From positions 62,001 to 126,000 of the forward strand of contig JALGYY010000009.1 of assembly GCA_025782575.1 (NCBI GenBank): a DNA stretch of 64,000 nt, read 5' to 3'. Position 1 is the first letter of the stretch. The number at the start of each line of letters is the position of its first letter. Source of the DNA: a bacterium (GTDB lineage: Bacteria; Orphanbacterota; Orphanbacteria; Orphanbacterales; Orphanbacteraceae). This document shows positions 36,387 to 44,957 of the stretch, piece by piece. Made by a program: the position numbers and the translations under genes. The notes beneath the pieces were generated by a model. It saw only the letters and a list, made by a program, of their open reading frames with translations, was not told where the DNA came from and did no database searches.

Positions 36387-38249
36387 TTGGCTGAAACAAA
36401 AGCGGATCAGGCGATCATGAAAGGGTTCGTTGAGACTCTCTCTCTCGGGCTTCTGTTCGGCTGGGTCGCGACATGTGGATTTGGTCTCTATCGTAGCTGG
36501 ATTTACATGGAGAACGGGCTTGCGATTCCGGCGATTGATATGTTCCGAGAGGCTGCGGTACTGGCATTTCCCGCCGGTCTGTATGCAGCCTTCGTCTTCG
36601 TCGCCGGCTATCTACTTCTCCTCCGTCTTTTTTCGAAGAGTGCCGTGGCGGCGTTTCTTGCGACGGGCGTCGCTCTCGGCCCGTTTGCTCTCTACGCCCT
36701 TTATTATATTAACAAGTGGTATCTGCCCGGTTTCTTCGAGTCGAAAAGCCTGCTCGCGAACTCCGGGATGACAGCCGCGAGCGTCCTGGTCTGGGTCGGG
36801 CTGGGAGCGTGGCTTTCCCGTTGGAGCGAGAAGCGGTTCCGGGGGAATCGGCGGGCTCGATTCGTTCAACCGGCGGCGCTAGCCCTGCTGGCATTCGCGC
36901 TCTATATCGGAGGGGGGGCGCTCATGGAGTCGCAGCACCCGACCCGAATCGTCTTTATCCTGGTCGACGCACTTCGTCCGGATCGTCTCGGTTGCTACGG
37001 CAATAGCAACGCCCCCTCACCGAATATCGACCGCCTGGCCGGCGAGTCAGTTCTGTTCACGAACGCTATCTCCCAGGGGACATTTACCAAAACAAGCGTG
37101 GCCTCCCTCTTTTCGTCACTGAATCCCTATCGGCACGGTGTGTATATCGGGAATGAGAAAAGAGACGGGGGGGTGGTCGCCATGGATGTGCTGGGTGATC
37201 AGAATGTAACGCTCGCCGAGGCTCTCCTGAATGAAAAGCTGATCACCAAAGGCATCGTACACAATATTCACTTGACCCGTTCGGCCGGCTTCGGACAGGG
37301 TTTTGTCGAGTATCATGAGCAGCAGGGAAGTATCCAACTGATTAACACCCGCATGACCGAGTGGCTCAATCGAATCGGGAAGAAGCACAGCTTCTTTGCC
37401 TATCTCCACTACATCGACGTGCATGATCCTTATCTCCCGCGAAAGCCGTTCGATGTGATGTACGGCACTGAAAGCCCCGATTTTTATGCCCGGTTCGACC
37501 TCGACAACTGGGGCCATCATCTTCATGAAATCCAATCAGGGAACTATCCGCTGAGCGAGAAGGACATAGCGCAGCTTCAGTCGTACTACGACGGTCTCAT
37601 TCGATTTGTCGACGGCGAGCTCGGCAAGCTCTTTGATGAAATGAAGCGTCTCGGGATCTATGAAAACACGATGATCGTGTTTACGTCGGATCATGGCGAC
37701 GGGTTTATGGAGCATGGATTCATTTCGCATAGCAAGAAACCATACGAAGAGCTGGTTCGGGTTCCCCTTCTCATTCGGATCCCTGGTGGGGAAAAGGGGG
37801 GAGGCTTGTTTGAGGGCCAGGTGAGGCTGATCGATGTGCCCCCCACGCTTGTGGAGTTTGCCGGTGGGGAGCCGCCCGGATCATGGGAAGGGGTGAGTCT
37901 GTTCGGCCGTCTCGAAGATGGGGGCGAAGGGAGCGAACTGCCCGATCGGATTGCCTATGCGATCAGCGAGAAGTTTGTCGGCTCTCGGGAGAATCGGATG
38001 ATCCAGGTTTCCGTTCGCAGGGAAGACTATAAGTATCTGATTTTCGAAGATGGTAGTGAGGAGTTTTATAGTCTGGTAAGTGATCCGGGAGAGATGAACA
38101 ATCTGATCGATGAGCGAAGTGAGCTTGCAGAACCGTTTCGCAGGATCGCCGAGAAGATGGCAGCGGAGAGAACGAAACTGCAGGTCGACTCGGCGGTCCT
38201 TGATGACGGTGCGATCGAGGAATTGAAGGCGCTCGGCTACGTCAAGTAG
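36387..38249 (+). CDS. Membrane-anchored sulfatase-like (alkaline phosphatase superfamily) protein 3
   Basis: The 620-residue protein has five N-terminal membrane segments (to about residue 180, ending ALLAFALYIGGGALM). A periplasmic catalytic domain follows, beginning RIVFILVDALRPDRLGCYG, with metal-binding MIVFTSDHGDGFMEHGFISH. This is the arrangement of LTA synthase and phosphoethanolamine transferases. The nucleophile region GTFTKTSVASLF has Thr at the expected position and no Cys/Ser-x-Pro-x-Arg motif, which strengthens a phosphotransferase or hydrolase role over a sulfatase. The start is TTG 36387 with AGAGGA ahead. It belongs to the same paralogue group as the two lipoproteins just upstream. 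Confidence 0.82.
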   Translation: MAETKADQAIMKGFVETLSLGLLFGWVATCGFGLYRSWIYMENGLAIPAIDMFREAAVLAFPAGLYAAFVFVAGYLLLLRLFSKSAVAAFLATGVALGPFALYALYYINKWYLPGFFESKSLLANSGMTAASVLVWVGLGAWLSRWSEKRFRGNRRARFVQPAALALLAFALYIGGGALMESQHPTRIVFILVDALRPDRLGCYGNSNAPSPNIDRLAGESVLFTNAISQGTFTKTSVASLFSSLNPYRHGVYIGNEKRDGGVVAMDVLGDQNVTLAEALLNEKLITKGIVHNIHLTRSAGFGQGFVEYHEQQGSIQLINTRMTEWLNRIGKKHSFFAYLHYIDVHDPYLPRKPFDVMYGTESPDFYARFDLDNWGHHLHEIQSGNYPLSEKDIAQLQSYYDGLIRFVDGELGKLFDEMKRLGIYENTMIVFTSDHGDGFMEHGFISHSKKPYEELVRVPLLIRIPGGEKGGGLFEGQVRLIDVPPTLVEFAGGEPPGSWEGVSLFGRLEDGGEGSELPDRIAYAISEKFVGSRENRMIQVSVRREDYKYLIFEDGSEEFYSLVSDPGEMNNLIDERSELAEPFRRIAEKMAAERTKLQVDSAVLDDGAIEELKALGYVK

Positions 38250-38303
38250 GAGCGCCCCCGCAGCAGCCCCTGACGGTGCCGTGACCTTCTTCGTCAATCT
38301 CCA

Positions 38304-39074
38304 CTACGATGCCGAATCCCTGTCTCTCATGATCGCTTTCGCCCAGCCGCCGAGCAGTTCAACCGGTACCGGAAAAAGAATGGTCGAGTTCTTTTCGACG
38401 GCGACTTCGGTCAATGTCTGCAGATAGCGGAGCTGAATGGCTACCGGCTCTTCGGCAATCTTCTTGGCCGCTTCCGTCAGCTTGCCCGAGGCCTGATACT
38501 CCCCTTCGGCGTGAATGATCTTCGCTCTCCGCTCCCGTTCCGCTTCCGCCTGTTTCGCAATCGCCCGCTTCATCTCCTGGGGTAGATCAACGTCCTTTAC
38601 CTCCACCGCGCTCACTTTGATCCCCCAGGCATCCGTTCTCTCGTCGATAACCGACTGCAGTTTCTGGTTAATAATCTCACGATTGGAGAGCAGATCGTCC
38701 AGTTCGTGCTCACCCACCACGCTCCGGAGAGTTGTCTGCGCGGTCTGAATCGTGGCGAACAGGAAATTCTCCACTGCAACAATCGCCTTTTCGGCGTTCA
38801 TGACCTGCGAGTAGAGGACTGCGTTTACCCTTACGGTTACGTTGTCTCTCGTGATCATCTCCTGCGGAGGTACATCGGTTGCGACTACACGGAGCGAAAC
38901 TTTGACCATGCGGTCGATGATCGGAATGAGAAGAATGAGACCCGGCCCTTTCGCTCCGATGAGGCGGCCGAGTCGAAACACGACACCACGCTCATACTCG
39001 CGAAGAATCCGAATGGCGCTGGCCAGAAGAAAGACCAGCAGAATAGTGAGCACCAGAATCGGGGCGGGATACAT
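38304..39074 (-). CDS. Slipin (SPFH/stomatin family)
   Basis: The 256-residue protein has one N-terminal membrane segment ([16 protein letters not shown]), then the SPFH domain ([60 protein letters not shown]) and a Lys/Glu/Ala coiled-coil tail. The gene follows the long NfeD protease gene by 12 bases, the classical NfeD-slipin (STOPP) operon in which the protease can cleave slipin. AAGGGGG precedes the ATG. It is distinct from the QmcA-type protein at 19.9 kb. Confidence 0.92.
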   Translation of the reverse strand: MYPAPILVLTILLVFLLASAIRILREYERGVVFRLGRLIGAKGPGLILLIPIIDRMVKVSLRVVATDVPPQEMITRDNVTVRVNAVLYSQVMNAEKAIVAVENFLFATIQTAQTTLRSVVGEHELDDLLSNREIINQKLQSVIDERTDAWGIKVSAVEVKDVDLPQEMKRAIAKQAEAERERRAKIIHAEGEYQASGKLTEAAKKIAEEPVAIQLRYLQTLTEVAVEKNSTILFPVPVELLGGWAKAIMRDRDSAS

Positions 39075-39086
39075 CGATCAACCCCC

Positions 39087-40406
39087 TTATGGGTGGTCCG
39101 CCTTGCGGACGTGAAGTACCAGGCCGTCGACACGTTCGACGATGATTCGCTCTCCGGCTTCGATCGTGCTGTCCGCGCGGGCGGTCCAATGGGCGCCGTC
39201 CACGAAGACCGTTCCTTCCTTGTCAATACGGGATCGAACGTCCCCCGTCCGGCCATGAAGGCCGCGGCGCCCGGTGACCGGCGGTTTCCGCTTCGCCCGA
39301 ACCGCCATCCAGGCGGCGAAGAAGAAGAAGGCGCCCGAGAATCCGACGGTCGGGATAATCACACTATAGGAAACGCGAAGGATGGGATCGGCCGACCGGA
39401 ATAGAAGGACCGAACCGACAGCCAGAGCGACTACCCCTCCTGTGGCGAAAACCCCGAAACTGGGGGTAAAAAGTTCGAGTATGAAGAGACTGACGCCGAG
39501 GATCATGAGGAGGAGCCCCGCATATCCAATAGAGAGTGACTGCATGGCGTAGAGTCCGAGAACGAGACAGATGACGCCCGCAATACCGGGAATGAATGTG
39601 CCTGGCGACGAAAGCTCAAAAAAGATACCGTAGAATCCGAACATGATGAGCATGTAAGCAACGGTCGGATCGTTCAAGAGTCCCAGAATCCTGTAACGCC
39701 TGCTCATGGGAAACTCCTCGATTCGGACATCCGCCAGATCGAGGGTGACGTCTTCCGATCCGACTTCAACGACCGATCCGTTCAGCGCTTCGAACAGTTC
39801 GTCCCGGCTGGAAACGACTACATCGGTAATTCCCATTTCCAATGCTTCTTCTGCAGAGAGGGAGACGCTCATCCGGACGGCATCTTCCACCCACTGCTGA
39901 TCACGGCCCCGCCTGTTCGCCAGGCTGCGTATGTAAGCGACGGCGTCGTTCGTCACTTTTTCGGACATGAGAGAATCGGTCTGGCCGGATACGTTCACCG
40001 GGTGGGCGGCGCCCAGGTTCGTGCCGGGTGCCATGGCGACTTTATGGGCTGCCATCGCCAGAAATGTTCCTGCCGAAGCGGCACGTGATCCACTGGGTGA
40101 AACATAAACGATTGTCGGGATATCGCTCGCCAGCATCGCCTTGATGATCTTTCGCATGGAGGTGTCGAGACCGCCTGGCGTATCCAGCTCGATCACGACG
40201 CATACAGCCTCGATCTCCTGTGCGTAGTCGAGGGCGTCCACGAAGTAGTTGGCGGTTACGCTCCCGATGACCCCCTGATAGGGAATCCAGAGAACGGTCG
40301 ATCGTTCGTCATCATCGCTCGATGACTGGGCGAGAATCGTGACGGCTGTAGCGAGCGCAAGAAGAGCGAGAAGAACAAGGGGTGATGATCGCAATCGGGC
40401 GAACAT
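39087..40406 (-). CDS. Membrane-bound NfeD serine protease (long NfeD, ClpP class)
   Basis: The 439-residue protein has a signal peptide, a ClpP-like serine protease domain (about residues 30-220), four membrane segments (about 240-370) and a C-terminal NfeD OB-fold. The catalytic Ser lies in SGSRAASAGTFLAMAAH; the general-base Lys is probably in MSEKVTNDAVAYIRSL. The region TPGGLDTSMRKIIKAM is the oxyanion-hole segment. The product is expected to act on slipin, encoded next. GGGAGG precedes the ATG. In contrast, the NfeD at 19.4 kb lacks the protease domain. Confidence 0.92.
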   Translation of the reverse strand: MFARLRSSPLVLLALLALATAVTILAQSSSDDDERSTVLWIPYQGVIGSVTANYFVDALDYAQEIEAVCVVIELDTPGGLDTSMRKIIKAMLASDIPTIVYVSPSGSRAASAGTFLAMAAHKVAMAPGTNLGAAHPVNVSGQTDSLMSEKVTNDAVAYIRSLANRRGRDQQWVEDAVRMSVSLSAEEALEMGITDVVVSSRDELFEALNGSVVEVGSEDVTLDLADVRIEEFPMSRRYRILGLLNDPTVAYMLIMFGFYGIFFELSSPGTFIPGIAGVICLVLGLYAMQSLSIGYAGLLLMILGVSLFILELFTPSFGVFATGGVVALAVGSVLLFRSADPILRVSYSVIIPTVGFSGAFFFFAAWMAVRAKRKPPVTGRRGLHGRTGDVRSRIDKEGTVFVDGAHWTARADSTIEAGERIIVERVDGLVLHVRKADHP

Positions 40407-40498
40407 AGCTTGACCTCCCGCGGGGGTGAGGACTTCTTATACATAGTACGCTTATTCTGAGGGTCGGGCAATGGGGGAGAGGTCGGGTAGTTACGTTC

Positions 40499-41254
40499 TC
40501 AGTCCATATGGAAGTTGAAGATCGGGAGATAGCGGAAGGGGTGGGGGTTGTTGCCGGCGTAATTCAGAAGGCCGACCTGCAGGCCGTGGAGCTCGGGAGT
40601 TCGGTTCAGAAGGGCGATGCTGATCCCTTTCTGGTCTCTTATACCTTCACAGTATATCGCAGCGGATAAACCGGAAATGCGCTCAGCGCGGACTATGAGT
40701 CCTGCAGCTCCGATGCCGGTGATCTCTTTGGCCCCGACCGCAAGGCCTCCAATAGCGATCCCCCGTATTTTACGGCCGCCGACGCCGATTCCGCCGAGGG
40801 CGAGGCCGTTGATTTCGCTCGCGCCGACACCGATTCCACCGATCATGACGCCGGAAGCACCGCCGAAGCCGCCCCCCAATGGCGCGATCGCGACCCCGCG
40901 CATTTCGTTCACGCCGATCCCGAGCAGGCCGAAAGCCAACCCGTCGACTCGATCAGCAGAGACACCGATCCCTCCGCCCATCAATCCGCGCAGATGCTCA
41001 CCGTCCGGGCCGACGATGCCGAGCCCGATCCCGTCAACACGGAGCACAGGGTTTTCTCCTGGACGCCAGAGAGTCAAATTCAATCCGCGGAGCCGTTCGA
41101 CATTCCGGTCGATTCCGTTCAGCCGAATCCCGGTAAACCGTTTCGAGTTTCCCATGCTGATTCCAACGTCACGAAGAGCAAGGTCAAGCGATGAGGCGAC
41201 TGACTGACCTACCAAAGCGAGCAGCATCATTGTGACGAGCAGCGATCGGTGCAT
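40499..41254 (-). CDS. Secreted repeat protein resembling LA_2272-type surface proteins
   Basis: The 251-residue protein has a signal peptide (SLLVTMMLLALVGQSVASS), then a periodic region in which short units of about 16 residues recur: hydrophobic G-rich cores such as GLALGGIGVGGRKIRGIAIG alternate with polar turns. The C-terminus GLQVGLLNYAGNNPHPFRY resembles the end of LA_2272-family surface repeat proteins. The periodicity suggests stacked beta strands (beta-solenoid or barrel). ATG 41254 follows GAGGGGGG; an upstream frame to 41545 lies in the MFS gene. Function unknown; surface location is inferred. Confidence 0.72.
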   Translation of the reverse strand: MHRSLLVTMMLLALVGQSVASSLDLALRDVGISMGNSKRFTGIRLNGIDRNVERLRGLNLTLWRPGENPVLRVDGIGLGIVGPDGEHLRGLMGGGIGVSADRVDGLAFGLLGIGVNEMRGVAIAPLGGGFGGASGVMIGGIGVGASEINGLALGGIGVGGRKIRGIAIGGLAVGAKEITGIGAAGLIVRAERISGLSAAIYCEGIRDQKGISIALLNRTPELHGLQVGLLNYAGNNPHPFRYLPIFNFHMD

Positions 41255-41259
41255 GCGAT

Positions 41260-42504
41260 TCACCCCCCTCTGCGGCGTGCCGAAACATGAATGAGCGAGA
41301 GACCGACGAGAAGCAACGCGGCGATCATGTAGAGAGTGGCGCTCAGCCCGTAGCTGTCCGCGACCCATCCGAAGAGGGGCGATAGTAGCGCCACACTCCA
41401 TGTACGGGACTGACTTTCGATGGAAAGTGTGGTCGCCCGTTGCGGTTTGTCCATCACCTGATTGAACAGGGAGACGAAAATAGGACGGCGCATGTTCTGC
41501 AGTATTGCGAGCAGAATAAACCCGGCAATACCGGCTCCGAGCCAACCGGCGGAGAGAGTGGAGGCGACAGCGATCAGAACGGCTCCGCCGAGCAGCAGAA
41601 TCATGCCGTTCGCCCGCCTGCCTCCACCGGCGAGACGCTCTGCCCTGCTTGCTCCCCAGGACGCCATGCCGGCGAGAAAATCCTGGGCGGCATAATACGC
41701 ACCGATTACCAGCGCGCCGCCGCCGCCGGCGATCATGAGATTGCGAGCCGTCAACATTTCATAGAGAAAGGGCTGGAGATAGTGCTGCGCCAGCTTGATC
41801 TGGCTCTCGAAGACGACCGACTGGACGAGGAGCAGGTACATGCCGGGCGTCGCCCCAAGCGCGCGAACCCTCTCGCGGATTGGCGGGACACCTGATTTCG
41901 CCGCGTTTCGGCGCATCTCTCCTTCGAGTGACCTGGGGTAACTGAGGAGGAGCATGACGCCCGCTGCAGCGGGAACTGTGGCAGCCCAGAAAAGCGGCAC
42001 GAAAGTCCCGAGCCTGTAGACCATGAAGGCGCCTGCGAGCGCGCTCACGCTGGCGCTGATCTTGGAGAAGAGCCGCGTAAAGCCGATCAGTCGGGTGGCT
42101 TCGTCCGACCGGCCTGTTCTGTCGGCCCAATCAAGAATGATCGCTTTATGGCTTCCCGTTCGAAGCGCTTCCCCGATTCCGAAGAATGTCTGTGCTCCGT
42201 AGAGCACGGCGAGCTGGGCGCCAGATTCAAGGCCTGCGCCGATCGCATAGAGTGGGAACGCAATGCAGTAACATGCAAAACAGGCTGCCAGTGCGCTTCG
42301 ACGGCCGAACCGATCGGTAAGAAGACCGCTTGGGATTTCGAGAAGGCCGGTGATGAGCTTCTGGTAGCCTACCAGCGTGCCGATTCGGAAATAGCTGAGC
42401 CCCGCCCCGCCCGTCTCAGGAGACGCGAGAAGAAACAGTATGAAGAACGGCTCAAAAAAACGGAGGTTCTTCAGAATCGAATAGAGGCAGAATCGAAGGA
42501 GCAT
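41260..42504 (-). CDS. Major facilitator superfamily transporter
   Basis: The 414-residue protein has twelve predicted membrane segments. The loop 2-3 MFS signature is GLLTDRFGRRSALAA, and an equivalent in the second half is less conserved. A cytoplasmic loop between TM6 and TM7 is rich in Arg and Glu (SLEGEMRRNAAKSGVPPIRE). It lies 5 bases upstream of the repeat protein gene, so the two are probably co-transcribed. No ribosome site is visible before ATG 42504, but TACACT ends six bases ahead, compatible with leaderless expression. Substrate unknown; drug or metabolite export is possible. Confidence 0.85.
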   Translation of the reverse strand: MLLRFCLYSILKNLRFFEPFFILFLLASPETGGAGLSYFRIGTLVGYQKLITGLLEIPSGLLTDRFGRRSALAACFACYCIAFPLYAIGAGLESGAQLAVLYGAQTFFGIGEALRTGSHKAIILDWADRTGRSDEATRLIGFTRLFSKISASVSALAGAFMVYRLGTFVPLFWAATVPAAAGVMLLLSYPRSLEGEMRRNAAKSGVPPIRERVRALGATPGMYLLLVQSVVFESQIKLAQHYLQPFLYEMLTARNLMIAGGGGALVIGAYYAAQDFLAGMASWGASRAERLAGGGRRANGMILLLGGAVLIAVASTLSAGWLGAGIAGFILLAILQNMRRPIFVSLFNQVMDKPQRATTLSIESQSRTWSVALLSPLFGWVADSYGLSATLYMIAALLLVGLSLIHVSARRRGG

Positions 42505-42547
42505 GGACTCAGTGTAACCGAAGAGGCCCGTAGGCGGTCGATTCGGA

Positions 42548-43864
42548 TCAGGTGCGTTTCGGCGTCTCCAGTCGGTGGCACCAGAGCATCAGCATCACGG
42601 CATGGGCGAGAAGTACCGCCCCGATCATCTGATGAAATGTGGCGATCATCACTTCCCCGCCGGAGGGCGGGCCCGGCTTCGGCTCGAACCCGACCGCCAG
42701 AAGTGTGGCGAAGCCGAGAATGAACTGGACGGTGGTAATACCGACTATGGCGATCCCCGTCTTCTTGATAGCAGCAAGATCCCCCTCGATCTGAGAGACG
42801 CGCATACCGACATACACGGCAAAGCCGAGCACGATCACCGCTACCCCGATATGGATCAGGAGTCCCGAGTCGAGGTGACGCTGCATGGCGCCGATCGTGA
42901 TCTGAGTCAGAACGATCAGGACGAGTATGATCGAGTTTATCCGATCGCCGCCGGCGGAATCAGTCGGCACCGGATCGCCGCTCTTCTTCCATCGGCTGGA
43001 GAGAAAGACCATGATCGAAACCATGACGCCGAAAAAGATCTGCCCGAGAACGCCGTGATAGGCGGCCAATAATGTGCTGGGAGACATATCTTCGGCGGAA
43101 GTGCTGAGTGTGGGGGTGCCCGTTACCCGCATACCGCCGAGCAGCCCCTGAGCGATCACAAGAAGCACGGCAAGAACGAGAACTCCGCGGAGCCACTTGC
43201 GTCGGTCGGTGCGAAATACATGGATTGCCAGAACCAGAGTCGTAATGCCGACTAGCGAGCCGAGCAACCGGTGGGAATGTTCGTAATAAATGCCGCCACT
43301 CATCTTGGCGAGCGGGTAGAGAAACATGTTGTAGCCGAAAGAGTTGGGCCAATCAACGACTGCCAGCCCCGCTCCGGCGCTCGTGACGACTCCCCCGGCG
43401 ATCAGAAGCAGGAAGGTGGCGCCCGCACCGATCAGGCCGAACGCACCGGTCCAGTTTCGGGCTTCGCCGCTCCCATCCGTGACGGGGCGCTTCGCCCCTC
43501 CGATTGCGCCGCCCACTGCTCCCAGCAGCGCGCTCAGCACGAACCAGCCCGGTATCCAGAAGAGGGCAGATGGCGCCACATCGTTCGGCTCCCCGCTCCC
43601 CCCCCCGAGAACGCTCCCCAGTATCAGAAGGTTCAGCGCGGCTACCAGCAGTCCGGTCTTCAGGCCCGCTTTCCAGGCTCCTTCTCGAAGGCGTCCGGAC
43701 ATATATCCCCCCCCCAGAACGAGGAGTAGGAGCAGAACTGCCAACAGAGCGGGAGGAGCTGAAACGCCCGGGATACGGAGAAGATAGCCCAGTGTCCACA
43801 TGACAACGGTAGTGCCGAACCCGAGGGCGAGGAGCGCCCCCCTGCTGTCGTTTTCCTGAGACAT
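42548..43864 (-). CDS. ctaA: Haem A synthase (CtaA/Cox15) with N-terminal membrane extension
   Basis: CtaA oxidises the haem O methyl group to give haem A for the caa3 oxidase. In the 438-residue protein, residues about 140-435 are the CtaA core: eight membrane segments with haem-ligand His in EHSHRLLGSLVGITT, AAYHGVLGQIFFG, the paired MQRHLDSGLLIHIG, and FHQMIGAVLLAHAVML. Preceding it are some 130 extra residues with three to four further membrane segments and a Gly-rich loop, not found in standard CtaA. The extension could be a fused small membrane protein. It diverges from ctaB, completing the haem A pathway. AAGGAG precedes the start. Confidence 0.85.
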   Translation of the reverse strand: MSQENDSRGALLALGFGTTVVMWTLGYLLRIPGVSAPPALLAVLLLLLVLGGGYMSGRLREGAWKAGLKTGLLVAALNLLILGSVLGGGSGEPNDVAPSALFWIPGWFVLSALLGAVGGAIGGAKRPVTDGSGEARNWTGAFGLIGAGATFLLLIAGGVVTSAGAGLAVVDWPNSFGYNMFLYPLAKMSGGIYYEHSHRLLGSLVGITTLVLAIHVFRTDRRKWLRGVLVLAVLLVIAQGLLGGMRVTGTPTLSTSAEDMSPSTLLAAYHGVLGQIFFGVMVSIMVFLSSRWKKSGDPVPTDSAGGDRINSIILVLIVLTQITIGAMQRHLDSGLLIHIGVAVIVLGFAVYVGMRVSQIEGDLAAIKKTGIAIVGITTVQFILGFATLLAVGFEPKPGPPSGGEVMIATFHQMIGAVLLAHAVMLMLWCHRLETPKRT

Positions 43865-43908
43865 CCGGCCGGTTCTCTCCTTTCACGAGGTATTTCGCCG
43901 ATCCGTCC

Positions 43909-43938
43909 TTGCTTCGAATCGGGAGCGTAGTTTACCAT
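43909..43938 (+). promoter_or_regulatory. Tentative promoter of ctaB
   Basis: TTGCTT (43909-43914) and TACCAT (43933-43938) stand 18 bases apart in the short ctaA-ctaB divergent gap, 35 bases before the ctaB start. The match to consensus is only partial. Confidence 0.25.
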
Positions 43939-43973
43939 AGACGGATTATCTTCCAAGTCATTCAGGAGTTTCC

Positions 43974-44957
43974 GTGGAAGCCATTGCGAGACAAGAAAAT
44001 ATAGGGGCCGTTCGTCAGACCGCCCTTCCTTCGCTCTATCTGGAACTGACGAAAATGAGGTTGTCGGCGCTCGTCGTGATCACCACCATCGTCGGATTCC
44101 TGATGGGGGGACTTGGGGCCGTCGACTGGGCCCGTCTCCTCTGGACCTCGATCGGAGTGGCGCTCACCGCGGGCGGCGCGAACACGTTTAATCAGTGGAT
44201 GGAAGTCGACCGCGACCGGCTGATGAAACGGACCCGGATCCGGCCGATTCCCTCGAAGGCGCTGACCCGGAGACATGCATTTCTGTTCGGCCTGGTGATC
44301 TCGATCGCCGGCCCCGCCATCCTGCTTGCCCGAGTCAATCTGCTTGCCGCGCTTCTCGCCATCCTGACCTGGCTCATCTATGTGGGGATCTACACACCGC
44401 TAAAGCCGGTTAACTCTCTCTGCACGCTTTTCGGCGCCGTTGTCGGAGCGATCCCGCCTGTCATCGGCTGGGTGGCAGCCTCGGGGAGCATCGGATTCGG
44501 TGCGCTGATTCTCGCGGCCGTGCTTTTTGTCTGGCAGATTCCGCACTTTCTCGCTCTCGCGTGGATCTACCGCGATGAGTACGCTCGCGGCGGTTTTCGT
44601 GTACTCCCGGTAATAGACCCGACCGGGCACTCGACGTTTCGGATGGCCATGCTTTACAGTCTCTGTCTTATACCGGTCGGATTCTCCGGTCTGATTGTCG
44701 GCATGTCCGGATGGCTGTACGGTATCGGAGCACTCCTTCTCGGCGGGGTCATGTTGCTGCTCAGTATCGATCTCTACAGACGAAAAGGGGCATTGCAGGC
44801 GCGCCGCCTCTTCTATGCGAGCCTGATCTATCTCCCCGCGCTTCTCGGACTGATGGTGATCGACAAGGGCCCGGCACTCGAACTCGGGCCGCAGTACGGT
44901 AACGTCGCTACCCGTCATCTCTCCTCCCCCCCCGAGGGACCGGCCTCTTCGCGATGA
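43974..44957 (+). CDS. ctaB: Protohaem IX farnesyltransferase (haem O synthase)
   Basis: CtaB attaches a farnesyl group to haem B to make haem O, the substrate of CtaA. The 327-residue UbiA-family membrane protein has nine predicted segments and the two Asp-rich motifs: NQWMEVDRDRLMKRTRIRP after TM2, and YRDEYARGGFRVLPVIDPTG. The start is GTG 43974 with CAGGAG five bases ahead; there is no earlier Met in frame. Its stop overlaps the next gene (ATGA). Together with the divergent ctaA it supplies haem A to the oxidase encoded about 9 kb away. Confidence 0.93.
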   Translation: MEAIARQENIGAVRQTALPSLYLELTKMRLSALVVITTIVGFLMGGLGAVDWARLLWTSIGVALTAGGANTFNQWMEVDRDRLMKRTRIRPIPSKALTRRHAFLFGLVISIAGPAILLARVNLLAALLAILTWLIYVGIYTPLKPVNSLCTLFGAVVGAIPPVIGWVAASGSIGFGALILAAVLFVWQIPHFLALAWIYRDEYARGGFRVLPVIDPTGHSTFRMAMLYSLCLIPVGFSGLIVGMSGWLYGIGALLLGGVMLLLSIDLYRRKGALQARRLFYASLIYLPALLGLMVIDKGPALELGPQYGNVATRHLSSPPEGPASSR

